Assembly (NCBI GenBank): GCA_020249925.1
Contig: JADCER010000003.1
Coordinates: 1-64,000, forward strand
Origin: Roseomonas sp.
Lineage (GTDB): Bacteria; Pseudomonadota; Alphaproteobacteria; Acetobacterales; Acetobacteraceae
Direction of reading: 5' to 3'
Length of the DNA: 64,000 nt
Shown: positions 51,536 to 61,099 of the stretch, one piece after another
Layout of the letters: each line of letters starts with the position of its first letter
Numbering within the stretch: position 1 is the first letter of the stretch
Position numbers and translations under genes: made by a program
Notes under the pieces: generated by a model
Database searches by the model: none
Seen by the model: the letters and a program-made list of their open reading frames with translations, nothing else
What the model was told of the DNA's origin: nothing

Positions 51536-54500
51536 CCGCGCCTGGCTATGCGGAGGTGGCGGCGCGATCCAATTTTTCCTTTCTGGATGGCGCCTCGCAC
51601 CCCGAGGAATTGGTGGAACAGGCGGCCGCGTTGGGCCATGCGGGGTTCGGGCTTTGCGATACCAATGGGCTCGCTGGCGTGGTGCGCGCGCATGGCGCGG
51701 CCAAGGCGGCGGGGCTCACCTTCGCGCCGGGGTGCCGGCTGCGGCTGGAAGATGGTGCGGAATGGCTGGCCTGGCCCGCGGATCGCGCGGCTTATGGCAG
51801 GCTGACCGCCTTGCTTTCGGCCGGGCGCATGGCCGCGCCCAAGGGCGAATGCCGGCTGGATTTCGCCATGCTCTGCGACGCGGCCGAGGGCATGGCGCTG
51901 GCCGCCATCCCGCCCGTCACGCCCGCAGCCTTGCGCCGCTTGGGCGCACTGCGCCTTGCCCTGCCGCCATTGCTTGCCGTGGCCTGCCCCCTATTGGGCG
52001 ATGATGCAGCGGTGCTTGCGCGCCACGCGGCGCTGGCGGAAGCGTGTGGCGCGCGGCTGCTCGCCACCAACAATGTGCGGTATCACGTGCCATCGCGCCG
52101 GCGGCTTGCGGATGTGCTGAGCGCCATTCGCCTGCGCTGCACCGTGGAAGCCTTGGGCCAGGCGGCGGAACCCAATGCGGAACGCCATTTGAAATCCCCG
52201 GCCGAAATGGCGCGGCTTTTCGCGCGCCACCCGGATGCCTTGCAGGCCAGCCTTGATGTGCTGGCGACAACGCGCGGCTTTTCGCTGGATCATTTGCGCT
52301 ACGAATACCCCGATGAGGTGCTGGACCCGGGCCTGAGCGCACAGCAAAGCCTGGAAGCGCGTGTGGCCGAAGCTGTCGCGGCGCGCTGGCCGGTGCAGGT
52401 ACCGGATGCCATCACCACGCGCATCGCGCATGAAATGAAGCTGATCAATGATCTTGGCTATGCGCCTTATTTCCTGACAGTGCATGAGATTATGCGCTTC
52501 GCCCGCGCGCGCGGCATATTGTGCCAGGGGCGTGGTTCGGCGGCGAATTCCACCATTTGCTACGTGCTTGGCATCACCGCGGTTGATCCCGAAAAACATG
52601 ATTTGCTGTTTGAACGTTTTGTCTCGGCCAGCCGCGGTGAGCCGCCCGATATAGACATTGATTTCGAACATGACCGGCGGGAGGAGGTGATCCAGCATCT
52701 TTACGCGCGCTATGGCCGCGACCGCGCGGCGATTTGTGCAACCCTGATCCGCTATCGCCCACGCAGCGCCATTCGCGAAGTGGGCAAGGCGATGGGATTG
52801 AGTGAGGATATCACCGCGCGCCTCGCCAAGGCCGGCTGGGGGCCGGGGCGGGAGATGAGCCTGGCTGAATTGGCCGCGGATGAGGGCTTTGACATTAGCG
52901 ATCCGCGCCTGGCGATGACGCTGGAACTCGCGGAGGAATTGCAGGATTTCCCGCGCCATACCGCAACCCATGTCGGTGGCTTTGTCATCACACGCGGCAA
53001 GCTCACGGAATTGGCGGTGGTGACGCAGGCGGCGATGGAAGACCGCACCGTTCTGGAATGGGACAAGGATGATATTGATGCGCTTGGCATCATGAAGGTG
53101 GATGTGCTGGGGCTTGGCATGCTGTCCTGCCTTCGGCGCAGTTTTGATTTGCTGGGGCAGCATCGGCGTTTGGCGCTGGCTTTGGAAAACCTGCCGCGCG
53201 ATTGCGCCGAGACCTATGCCATGCTGCGGCGGGCGGATTCCGTGGGTGTGTTTCAGGTGGAAAGCCACGCGCAGATGAATATGCTGCCTCGGCTGAAACC
53301 CCGCGCCTTTTATGATCTGGTGGTGCAGGTGGCGATTGTGCGCCCAGGCCCCATTCAGGGCGATATGGTGCATCCTTATTTGCGCCGGCGTCAGGGCTTG
53401 GAAGCGGTGGAATATCCAGCGCCCGATCCTGCCTTTGGCCCGGCGGATGAATTGCGCCAGGTACTGGGGCGCACGCTTGGCGTGCCGCTATTTCAGGAAC
53501 AGGCGATGCGGCTTGCCATTGTCGCCGCCGGCTTTACACCGGAAGAAGCTGATCAATTGCGCCGCGCCATGGCAACCTTTCGCCAACAGGGCCTGGTCAC
53601 ACGCCACAAGGACAAGCTGGTGGCCGGCATGACGCGCCGCGGTTACGCGCAGGAATTGGCGGAGCGTGTCTTCGCGCAAATCGAAGGCTTTGGCAGCTAT
53701 GGCTTCCCCGAAAGCCATGCGGCGAGCTTCGCGCATCTGGTCTATGCCTCGGCCTGGTTGAAATGCCACCACCCGGCGGCTTTTGCTTGTGCGCTGCTGA
53801 ACAGTCAGCCCATGGGGTTTTATGCGCCGGCACAAATCATGCGCGATGCGCGGGACCATGGCGTACAAGTGCGCGCGGTGGATGTGAATGCCAGCGATTG
53901 GGATAGCAGCCTGGAAGAAGCCCCCGAAAGCACGGGCGGCCTGGCGCTGCGCCTGGGGCTGCGTCTGGTGGCCGGGCTGGCGCAACGTGATGCCGAGGCG
54001 CTGCTTATGGCGCGCGCCGCGCGCAATGGCGCGCCCTTTGTGAGTGTGGAGGATTTGGCCTGGCGCGCGCGGCTTTCTCAAGGCGCGCTAAGCGCACTCG
54101 CCGCTGCCAATGCCTTTCCTGGTGTGCTGCGCCGCGATGCGGCCTGGGCGGCACGCGGTGCGCGGGGTACGCCGCGTGACCTGCCGCTTTTCGCCCCGCG
54201 TGATGGCGTGGATGCTGCGCTGGCTGAGGAAACCCCCATCCTGCCGGAAGCAAAACCCGTATTGGCGCTGGAACATGAGGGCGAGCATATCGTGCATGAT
54301 TACGCGGCGCTTGGCCTGACGCTTGGGCGGCACCCCTTGGCCTTGTTGCGCGCGCAACTCCGCGCCGAAGGACTGCGCGACACGCGCGATTTGCAAAGCT
54401 GGAAATCAGGCCGCTTGCTGCGCTTGGCAGGGCTGGTGCTGATGCGCCAGCGCCCCGGTTCCGCCAAGGGCGTGATTTTCATCACCATCGAAGATGAGCA

Positions 54501-54804
54501 CGGCACCGCCAATCTGGTGGTCTATACCGATATCGCCGCGCGCGATCGGCGTGCGCTACGCGGCGCGCGCTTATTGCAAGTGGAAGGCCGGGTGGAGCGT
54601 GAGGATCGCCACGCTGAAGTGCCGATCATCCATGTGATTGCGCGCCGCCTGGTGGATCGTTCCGATCTGCTGGAAGGCTTGTTGCGCGAAGCGGGCAGCG
54701 GCTGGGCAGAAGCCGCGCTTGGCCGCGCCGATGAAATCCGCCGCCCACAGGATGATCGCCGCCCGCCGCGCGCCAAGCTGCCCGCAAGCCGGGATTTTAG
54801 GTAG
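51532..54804 (+). CDS. dnaE2: Error-prone DNA polymerase DnaE2 (ImuC)
   Basis: 1090 aa from ATG 51532; overlap with imuB ATGA. The N-terminal PHP domain begins YAEVAARSNFSFLDGASHPE. The polymerase core has CQGRGSAANSTICYVLGI and the catalytic GEPPDIDIDFEHDRREEVIQ (Asp-x-Asp-x-Asp). The finger region has FPRHTATHVGGFVITRG. Later sections are FGSYGFPESHAASFAHLVYA and an OB-fold VIFITIEDEHGTANLVVYTD. It performs translesion synthesis and is the main mutator in this SOS cassette. Confidence 0.96.
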   Translation: MTAPGYAEVAARSNFSFLDGASHPEELVEQAAALGHAGFGLCDTNGLAGVVRAHGAAKAAGLTFAPGCRLRLEDGAEWLAWPADRAAYGRLTALLSAGRMAAPKGECRLDFAMLCDAAEGMALAAIPPVTPAALRRLGALRLALPPLLAVACPLLGDDAAVLARHAALAEACGARLLATNNVRYHVPSRRRLADVLSAIRLRCTVEALGQAAEPNAERHLKSPAEMARLFARHPDALQASLDVLATTRGFSLDHLRYEYPDEVLDPGLSAQQSLEARVAEAVAARWPVQVPDAITTRIAHEMKLINDLGYAPYFLTVHEIMRFARARGILCQGRGSAANSTICYVLGITAVDPEKHDLLFERFVSASRGEPPDIDIDFEHDRREEVIQHLYARYGRDRAAICATLIRYRPRSAIREVGKAMGLSEDITARLAKAGWGPGREMSLAELAADEGFDISDPRLAMTLELAEELQDFPRHTATHVGGFVITRGKLTELAVVTQAAMEDRTVLEWDKDDIDALGIMKVDVLGLGMLSCLRRSFDLLGQHRRLALALENLPRDCAETYAMLRRADSVGVFQVESHAQMNMLPRLKPRAFYDLVVQVAIVRPGPIQGDMVHPYLRRRQGLEAVEYPAPDPAFGPADELRQVLGRTLGVPLFQEQAMRLAIVAAGFTPEEADQLRRAMATFRQQGLVTRHKDKLVAGMTRRGYAQELAERVFAQIEGFGSYGFPESHAASFAHLVYASAWLKCHHPAAFACALLNSQPMGFYAPAQIMRDARDHGVQVRAVDVNASDWDSSLEEAPESTGGLALRLGLRLVAGLAQRDAEALLMARAARNGAPFVSVEDLAWRARLSQGALSALAAANAFPGVLRRDAAWAARGARGTPRDLPLFAPRDGVDAALAEETPILPEAKPVLALEHEGEHIVHDYAALGLTLGRHPLALLRAQLRAEGLRDTRDLQSWKSGRLLRLAGLVLMRQRPGSAKGVIFITIEDEHGTANLVVYTDIAARDRRALRGARLLQVEGRVEREDRHAEVPIIHVIARRLVDRSDLLEGLLREAGSGWAEAALGRADEIRRPQDDRRPPRAKLPASRDFR

Positions 54805-54962
54805 CGATATCCCGCCAGGGTCATGACCTCAAATGCGGCCATTGTCAGGGGAATACCGTCTTTCCATCGCGGCAAGGCTGATGGGGAAGGGCTGTTGATT
54901 GCATGAGCCATGCACAGGTCCAAGAATTTCCGCACATGGTCCCTGGCCGGCGGCTGCTACTG

Positions 54963-55847
54963 TTACCGTGGCGGCACCAATCCCCGCACCAAGCGGGCCG
55001 CGATTTCCGGCTGTTCAAGCGGTGTCAGATGCCCTGATTCCTCTATGGTGAAGAAACGAGCATTCGGGATTCTGCGTACTATTACCTGGGTCTGTGCCGG
55101 CGGGTAACGCGTGTCCTCGGCACCGGATACCACCAGTACCGGCACCTGGATCTGCGGCAGCAAGGGTATCAGTGACTCACGTTCCATAAGCACCGCACGG
55201 GCGACAATTTGCAGGCTGCGCGGCGCGCGCGCCTGAAAGGCCGCCACAAATTCCTCGATCACTTCAGGGTTCTGCGCGCGGGTGCGCCCGCTGAAGAAAC
55301 CCGAAGCCACACGGCGCCCAAAGAATGAGGTATTGCCAAGCAGACCTGTCAGCCAAACAATGAAGCGCGTGCCCAGATCACTGGTCCCGGGACCGAATGG
55401 CGTGTTGAAGGCTGCCACTGCCGAGATACGACGCGGCGCCTGCAAGGCCGCATGAAATGCGGCGATGCCGCCCCAGGAGCTACCCAATATCGCGGCGCGT
55501 TCGATCCCGAAGGCATCAAGCACCGCGATCACGGCCGCACCGCTGGCAGCGTTCGTGAGCGGCAAGTCCGGCGGGCCGCTTGCGCCATGACCTGGCGCGC
55601 TGATCAAAAGAAGTCGGTAGTCCGGCGCCAGCTCCTTCACCAGGGGGTCGAACATCGAAGCCTCGGCATACAAGCCGTGCCAGAGTAATAGCGGCGTTGA
55701 GCCGCTGCCGGCTTCCCGCACCGCCAACTCACCAATAGGGGTAACCACGCGGCGCCCCGGGGCAGCTTTTGTGGCGGCTGGCGCGCCGGTTGCCATGTTC
55801 AGAACACTGGCCGCAAAGCCGGGCGGCAGCAGGACGACGCCGTTCAT
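54963..55847 (-). CDS. Alpha/beta hydrolase
   Basis: 294 aa from ATG 55847, with GGAGAG 7 bases upstream. The oxyanion/His-Gly loop is LLLWHGLYAEASMFDPLV. The nucleophile elbow is GSSWGG (Ser). The acid is VVSGAEDTRYPP and the base His is in ESGHLTPLEQPE. Full alpha/beta hydrolase fold with a short N-terminal stretch (LPPGFAASVLNMAT) of unknown role. Substrate unknown. It is convergent with dnaE2 (158-base gap with no visible hairpin). Confidence 0.86.
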   Translation of the reverse strand: MNGVVLLPPGFAASVLNMATGAPAATKAAPGRRVVTPIGELAVREAGSGSTPLLLWHGLYAEASMFDPLVKELAPDYRLLLISAPGHGASGPPDLPLTNAASGAAVIAVLDAFGIERAAILGSSWGGIAAFHAALQAPRRISAVAAFNTPFGPGTSDLGTRFIVWLTGLLGNTSFFGRRVASGFFSGRTRAQNPEVIEEFVAAFQARAPRSLQIVARAVLMERESLIPLLPQIQVPVLVVSGAEDTRYPPAQTQVIVRRIPNARFFTIEESGHLTPLEQPEIAARLVRGLVPPR

Positions 55848-56075
55848 TGTGTACTCTCCGTCAAGAAAACGAAGCTTGGGCTGTCGGCCAAAGGTGAACG
55901 CCAATCACTTTCATGCCAAAGCAGATGAATGGACAAACTTGTAACACTTGATTATTGTCCTTCATCAGTGCCCATGTGCCCGGCCCGGCCCTTCACATAA
56001 CCTCGCGCGCCCGCGCCTGAACTGTGGACCGCCGCATGCGCGGCGGCCGCAGGTCTTGTCTTTCCGAAACAAGTT

Positions 56076-56591
56076 TCAGCCACCTGGACGCGCCGGCTGC
56101 TCGGTCAGACGGAAAAGTGCCTGATTGTTCATATAGGTAACGCGCTCCGCTTCATGGCAGGACATGCATGCCGCGCGCGCGGTCTGGAATGCCTCCCAGG
56201 CTTTTGCCGAATTGCCGGCTCGGAAGGCCGCCAGTGTCGGCTGGAAGATATTGTCCACAAACATCGCTTGCGAGTTTGGCTGGCGGAGTGGCCGCTTCAG
56301 GTAGCCATTGACGATCGTGTCGCGTGTTTTTTCCCAGTGATATACAGCAAGCTCCCAGTTTTCATCGGCAAGCGCCTGGTGGATCATGCGGAAACGTTCG
56401 CCCACTTCCCACATTGGCTGATCGAAGCCGCGAAGATAGCGCTGAAGAAGCTGGAACCGCGTGGTATCGTCCGGCGCATTCAGTAGCCAGTCATTGACGT
56501 TGCGCTGTGCCTGCTGCTGAGCATAGGCGCCACCGAGTGCCGCCATCACCAGCGCGGCTGTCGCAGCCGCCATCCATTTTGTTTTTTTCAT
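56076..56591 (-). CDS. Periplasmic c-type cytochrome, single haem
   Basis: 171 aa from ATG 56591, preceded by GGAAAGG. Signal MKKTKWMAAATAALVMAALG then GAYAQ. The mature part is helical with many Trp and Arg: RFQLLQRYLRGFDQPMWEVG and LAVYHWEKTRDTIVNGYLKR. The haem-binding site CMSCH lies near the C-terminus, as in class II cytochromes, followed by EAERVTYMNNQALF. It resembles small cytochromes of unknown partner. It is divergent from the two-component system at 56908, which might control it. Confidence 0.84.
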   Translation of the reverse strand: MKKTKWMAAATAALVMAALGGAYAQQQAQRNVNDWLLNAPDDTTRFQLLQRYLRGFDQPMWEVGERFRMIHQALADENWELAVYHWEKTRDTIVNGYLKRPLRQPNSQAMFVDNIFQPTLAAFRAGNSAKAWEAFQTARAACMSCHEAERVTYMNNQALFRLTEQPARPGG

Positions 56592-56907
56592 CCGACGTTT
56601 CCTTTCCTTTGATGGATGACCCGTATTGATGGCTTCGGCTTTCTCCCCGCCGGCCATCAAACGCTCTGCTGCCTCGCGCAGGTTTACGCTGGCCATATTG
56701 ACGGCCTCGGGCGCGGCAGGCGCTGGCTTGGCCAAAAGCCAACCAACATCTCATGACGCCTACCCGGCGGGCCTTGATCGCGCGGCTCTGCCAACTCGAT
56801 CAGCAAATGCCTTGCCCCCCTTTCGACCTCTCTCTTTTCGGCAGGATGCAACGGGGCCTAGACTGCGCTGTCTTGTTTAAGGCAGTTTTCGGGGAGCGAG
56901 GGCCGCG
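56592..56907. other. Divergent gap between cytochrome and two-component genes
   Basis: This 316-base gap must hold the promoters of the leftward cytochrome and the rightward response regulator. On the minus strand an open frame continues upstream of the cytochrome (starting MAKPAPAAPEAVNMASVNLR) but lacks a credible ribosome-binding site and would bury the signal peptide. I see no clear palindrome. Confidence 0.45.
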
Positions 56908-57579
56908 ATGCGGGTGCTGATTGTCGAAGACGAGGTGGAGATTGCGCGGAACCTAAGGGCCGCGCTCGCCGCGGCTGGCATGGCGACAGACATCGCCGCC
57001 ACGCGGTCGGAGGCGGAGGCAGCGCTGGCCGCGACGCCTTACGACGCTGGCGTTCTCGACCTTGGCCTGCCGGATGGCGATGGTCTTACCTTGCTGCGCT
57101 GGCTCCGCGGACGCGGTTGCGGCACGCCGATGCTCATTCTCAGCGCACGTGACAGCCTGGAGGCACGAGTGGCTGGCCTTGACGAGGGGGCCGACGACTA
57201 CCTGGTGAAGCCCTATGCAGAAGCCGAATTGCTGGCAAGGTTGCGCGCGCTTCTTCGCCGTCCGGGTGCCGCGCTTGGCCGCATCCTTGCCTGTGGTGGA
57301 ATCGTGCTCGATAGCATTAGCCGCGCCGTTGAGATCAATGGCGTGCCGCTTGCTTTGCCAAGGCATGAACTTGCGCTGCTTGAGGCGCTGCTGCGCCGGC
57401 AAGGGCGCGTGGTAACCCGCCCAGTTCTGCTCGAACAGCTTTATGCGGCGGAGGATGAGCCTGCCTCAAACGCCTTGCCGGTGCATGTCCATAACCTTCG
57501 CCGACGGATGGCAGGGGCCGGCGCGACTGCAACGATCATTACCTTCCGCGGCCTTGGCTATATGCTGCGCGCACCATGA
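56908..57579 (+). CDS. OmpR-family response regulator
   Basis: 223 aa. Receiver domain with acidic pocket VEDEVE, phospho-acceptor Asp51 in VLDLGLPDGDGL, LSARDS (Thr/Ser) and YLVKPYAEAELLAR (Lys). The C-terminal winged helix has ALPRHELALLEALLRRQGRV and LPVHVHNLRRRMAGAG. It overlaps the kinase gene by four bases (ATGA at 57576). A cognate target might be the divergent cytochrome gene. Confidence 0.94.
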   Translation: MRVLIVEDEVEIARNLRAALAAAGMATDIAATRSEAEAALAATPYDAGVLDLGLPDGDGLTLLRWLRGRGCGTPMLILSARDSLEARVAGLDEGADDYLVKPYAEAELLARLRALLRRPGAALGRILACGGIVLDSISRAVEINGVPLALPRHELALLEALLRRQGRVVTRPVLLEQLYAAEDEPASNALPVHVHNLRRRMAGAGATATIITFRGLGYMLRAP

Positions 57580-58604
57580 CACCAAGGTCACTGCAACGCA
57601 GGCTGGTGCTGCGCCTCTCACTGGCGCTGACAGCGATTACGGCGACTGGCTTGGCGGCCTTTGTCTGGCACGCGCTGGAACTGGATGAGGCAGCATCAAG
57701 CCCAATCGCGCATGAGGTGATCTGGGAATTCCTGGTGGACGTTGCATGGGCAGTCCCTTTGGGCTGCGCCTTGGCGGTTTTTGTGGCCTCGCTGGTGGTG
57801 CGCCGCGGGCTGGCGCCGCTGCGTGAACTTGCGGAGCGAACCCAGGCGATCCGCCCTGGGGCGCCTCTTCCGCGGCTGTCCAGTGCGAACCTACCGGCCG
57901 AATTGATACCGCTGGTCGCCGCCTTCGATGAGGCGGCCGGGCGGCTTGATAACGCATTGGCAGCGCAGAAGCGCTTCACGGCCAATGCCGCGCATGAGCT
58001 TCGCACGCCGCTCACGGTACTGTCCGGAAGGCTGGATCGCCTGATGGAAGGCGGTATCAATGTCGAGGAAGTCCGAACGCTGCAGGCCGATTGCCAGCGC
58101 ATGACACGCGTGGTGGCGCAGCTCACCGCCTTGGCGCGTGCCGAGAGTGTCGTCGCAGTGCCGGAAGCCAGCACGGTGATCGCGCCGCTTTTGCGAGACG
58201 TGGCCTGCGGCCTCGCCCCCCTTGCGGCATCGCGCAACGTCAGGATCGGGCTTGATGTCGCCACCGAGCAATTGCGGGTGCGCGGCGCCGCGGAGGCGAT
58301 CGAGGCAATGATACGAAATATTATCGAAAACGCCGTGCAGCACGCCCCAGCCGGGACTGAGGTCGCGATCCGGCTTGGCACCGATGCTACAGTCGAGGTC
58401 GAGGATGCCGGGCCTGGCATACCAGCTTCGCTCAGAAGCCAGGTGTTCGAGAGGTTTTGGCGTGGCCCCTGGAGCCGCCATACGGGATCGGGCCTTGGCC
58501 TTGCCATTGTCGGCGAAGCCGCAGCGCAGATCGGCGCGGCGGTGGCGGTAGAAGACGCAGCCTTGGGCGGTGCTCGTTTCGTGCTGCGTTTCGGCCCTGC
58601 CTGA
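57576..58604 (+). CDS. Membrane sensor histidine kinase
   Basis: 342 aa. Two transmembrane helices at about 11-32 and 52-76 with a short periplasmic loop of only about 20 residues. HAMP-like segment, then HisKA with NAAHELRTPLTVLSG (His140). The HATPase has IIENAVQHAPAGT (N), VEDAGPGIPASL (G1) and GSGLGLAIVGEAA (G2). The short loop suggests membrane or redox sensing rather than a large ligand domain. Pairs with the regulator at 56908. Confidence 0.93.
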   Translation: MTPRSLQRRLVLRLSLALTAITATGLAAFVWHALELDEAASSPIAHEVIWEFLVDVAWAVPLGCALAVFVASLVVRRGLAPLRELAERTQAIRPGAPLPRLSSANLPAELIPLVAAFDEAAGRLDNALAAQKRFTANAAHELRTPLTVLSGRLDRLMEGGINVEEVRTLQADCQRMTRVVAQLTALARAESVVAVPEASTVIAPLLRDVACGLAPLAASRNVRIGLDVATEQLRVRGAAEAIEAMIRNIIENAVQHAPAGTEVAIRLGTDATVEVEDAGPGIPASLRSQVFERFWRGPWSRHTGSGLGLAIVGEAAAQIGAAVAVEDAALGGARFVLRFGPA

Positions 58605-58699
58605 GCGCGCGTGGCGTCTTTCCGGTCGCCATGATTTCCAAGCCAGACCCGCGATCGCTGCGTGTGGTAGCCATGCGCCTTCTGCTATAGGCTCAGGAG

Positions 58700-59470
58700 A
58701 TGAGCATCATTGAACAATTCAGCCTGACAGACCGCACCGCACTTGTGACAGGCGCGCGTCGTGAAATCGGGCGGGCCATTGCGCTGACCCTGGCGGAGCT
58801 TGGCGCCAGGCTTGCCATTCATCACGCCGGCACCGCAGAGGAAGCCGCAGATGCCGATGCCGTGGTGCGAGAGATTGAACAGGCGGGGGGTGTTGCGTGC
58901 GCCTTTGCGCAGGATTTCGCGCACGATGATGCTGGCCGGCACTTGGCTGCTGCGGTTTCCGCCTGGGCAGCGGTTGATATTCTTGTGCTCAATGCCTCCA
59001 TCGAATTGCCGGAAGCCTATGAGGATATCAGCCGCGCGCATTTTGATCGTCAGATCGCGGTCAATTTGCGGACACCGCTTGAGTTGCTGCAAAGCCTTGT
59101 GCCGCCCATGGCCGAGCGTGGCTGGGGCCGCGTCTTGACCATAGGCAGTGTGCAGCAGATGCGCCCGCATCCCAAGATGATGGTTTATGCCGGCACCAAG
59201 GCCGCGCAATGGAATTGGATGCGCAATCTGGCACGGCAATTTGGCGGCAAGGGTGTCACGGTGAATAATCTGGCCCCCGGTGCCATCCTTACCGCGCGCA
59301 ACCGTGCGCAAATGGCGGTTGAAGGGGCCGCGCTGATCGAACGCATTCCCGCAGGCAGGCTTGGGCATCCAAATGATTTGCGCGGTGCGGCGGCGCTTTT
59401 ATGCTCAGACGCCGGCGCCTATATCAATGGCGTCAATCTTTATGTTGATGGCGGTAGGGCCGCGGTGTGA
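58700..59470 (+). CDS. Short-chain dehydrogenase/reductase
   Basis: 256 aa, with AGGAG near the start. The Rossmann loop is ALVTGARREIGRAIALTLAE. VLNASIELPEAY replaces the usual NNAG. The catalytic residues are Ser in IGSVQQ and YAGTKAAQW (Tyr-x3-Lys). DGGRAAV is the end. Cofactor NAD(P)H; Arg residues just after the first glycine (GARRE) lean towards NADPH. Substrate unknown. It is convergent with the GMC gene (15 bases). Confidence 0.91.
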   Translation: MSIIEQFSLTDRTALVTGARREIGRAIALTLAELGARLAIHHAGTAEEAADADAVVREIEQAGGVACAFAQDFAHDDAGRHLAAAVSAWAAVDILVLNASIELPEAYEDISRAHFDRQIAVNLRTPLELLQSLVPPMAERGWGRVLTIGSVQQMRPHPKMMVYAGTKAAQWNWMRNLARQFGGKGVTVNNLAPGAILTARNRAQMAVEGAALIERIPAGRLGHPNDLRGAAALLCSDAGAYINGVNLYVDGGRAAV

Positions 59471-59485
59471 CTGGCGCAGTAGCAC

Positions 59486-61096
59486 TCAATCATCATCGAA
59501 AAGATTGGCCAGGCGTCGCTTCATCTGATCAGCGATGTAAAGCGCCAGCGCCTGGATGGTGGAGGTTGGGTTCACCCCGCCAGAGGTGACCCAAATGCTG
59601 CCATCCACAATGAACAGGTTCTTCACATCATGGCAGCGGCCCCAGGCATTCACCACTGATCTTTCAGGATCATTACCCATACGGCAGGTGCCGAGCAAAT
59701 GCCCTGGGCTGTTCAGCATGGTACGCGATGTGTAGATATTACGCGCGCCCGCGGCCGTGAGCACTTCTGTCGCCCGCGCGATGCCGTGTTCCATCATGCG
59801 TGACGTGTTTTCACTGATGGTATAATCAATCCGTGGCGCAGGAATGCCGTGGCTATCCTTCAATACGGGATCGAGTGTCACGCGATTATGTTCTTCCGGC
59901 AGATCCTCGCACGCAATGCCGATGATCAGCCGGCGATTGACAAGCCCGCGATAGGTTTTGTGGTGATCCCGCCCCCAGGGCAGGATACCCACCGCCGCGC
60001 TGGTAATGGCTTCATTCACCAGGCCAGTCGTTCTGCCGAATTGCATGGTGTAGCCGCGCACAAACCCGCGCGCGTGATCGGTTTCGTAAAACTCCTTGCT
60101 CCAAATCACATTCATCGGACCGCGATCGCCATCCAATTCCTCCTCCACATGGCCGCGAATTTGCGGCCAGGGATGCAGCATGAGGTTTCGTCCCACAAGA
60201 TCACTGGAATTGGCGAGCCCGCGCGGAAATCGGGCTGAGGCGGAATTCAGCAAAAGCCGTGGTGTGCCGATGCCATTGCAGGCAAGGATCACCATTTCGG
60301 CCGGCTGGAAATGCTCCTTGCCATCGGCATCGAAGTAAATGGCGCCATTGGCCATGCCCTGTGCGTTCAAGGTGATCTCGCGCACCCGGCACTGCGTGCG
60401 CAATTCCACACCGGCGCGCAGTGCAGCGGGCCAATAGGTGATATCCGCACTCGCCTTGGCGCCTTGTGCGCAGCCGGGCGTGCAATGGCCGAGATTGATG
60501 CATTTGGCGCGACCATCATACTCCGTGGAGGCAATGGCGGAATCTGATGGCCACCAATGCCAGCCAAGCTTGTTCATGGTCTTGGCGTAGAGCGTGCCGG
60601 TGCGGCCAAGCGGCAGGGGCGGCATGGGTGGATGGCGGGGCGGGACGCCGGGATCGCCCGCCAGGCCGGAAACACCAACCAAGCGATCATTCTGTTCGAA
60701 ATACGGTTCAAGATCCCAATAGCTGATCGGCCAATCATCCGCGACACCATCCAGGCTGCGGACACGAAAATCCGAGGGATGCATGCGCGGAAAATGCGCC
60801 GTCCAGAGGATTGTTCCGCCGCCAACGCCATTGAAATTGGCGACCTTCATCACGGAGTTTTCTTCGTTGATCGGGTAGTCGGTAGGCCTTGCACGGCGGT
60901 TCGGATGGATATCGAAATCCGTGTAGCGACGCGCTTCCCAATCGCGGCCATTTGCCGGAAGCTCACTGGATTTGACCCAATCGCCCTGTTCCAGGCACAG
61001 GATGCGCATGCGCGTATCAGTCAGGCTCCAGGCGATGGCAGCGCCAGATGCGCCAGCCCCGATGATGAGCACATCCACCATCTCATGTCGGCTCAT
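59486..61096 (-). CDS. GMC-family FAD oxidoreductase
   Basis: 536 aa. FAD-binding GAGASGAAIAWSL near the N-terminus, GGGTILWTAHFPRMHPSDFR as the GMC signature 1, CNGIGTPRLLLNSA as signature 2. C-terminal DGSIWVTSGGVNPTSTIQAL then ALYIADQM. It resembles the large subunit of gluconate 2-dehydrogenase-like dehydrogenases. No Tat signal is present. The next gene upstream on the strand encodes the small subunit-3-like protein. The cytochrome subunit typical of gluconate dehydrogenase is missing nearby. Confidence 0.91.
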   Translation of the reverse strand: MSRHEMVDVLIIGAGASGAAIAWSLTDTRMRILCLEQGDWVKSSELPANGRDWEARRYTDFDIHPNRRARPTDYPINEENSVMKVANFNGVGGGTILWTAHFPRMHPSDFRVRSLDGVADDWPISYWDLEPYFEQNDRLVGVSGLAGDPGVPPRHPPMPPLPLGRTGTLYAKTMNKLGWHWWPSDSAIASTEYDGRAKCINLGHCTPGCAQGAKASADITYWPAALRAGVELRTQCRVREITLNAQGMANGAIYFDADGKEHFQPAEMVILACNGIGTPRLLLNSASARFPRGLANSSDLVGRNLMLHPWPQIRGHVEEELDGDRGPMNVIWSKEFYETDHARGFVRGYTMQFGRTTGLVNEAITSAAVGILPWGRDHHKTYRGLVNRRLIIGIACEDLPEEHNRVTLDPVLKDSHGIPAPRIDYTISENTSRMMEHGIARATEVLTAAGARNIYTSRTMLNSPGHLLGTCRMGNDPERSVVNAWGRCHDVKNLFIVDGSIWVTSGGVNPTSTIQALALYIADQMKRRLANLFDDD

Positions 61097-61099
61097 CGG

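Noticed and set aside
51991..53373. 460-codon antisense frame inside dnaE2
   Set aside because: His- and Gln-rich composition and total overlap with a conserved polymerase gene show it is a shadow.
56592..56735. N-terminal extension of the cytochrome gene
   Set aside because: It would place 48 residues before a textbook signal peptide; a good ribosome-binding site precedes ATG 56591.
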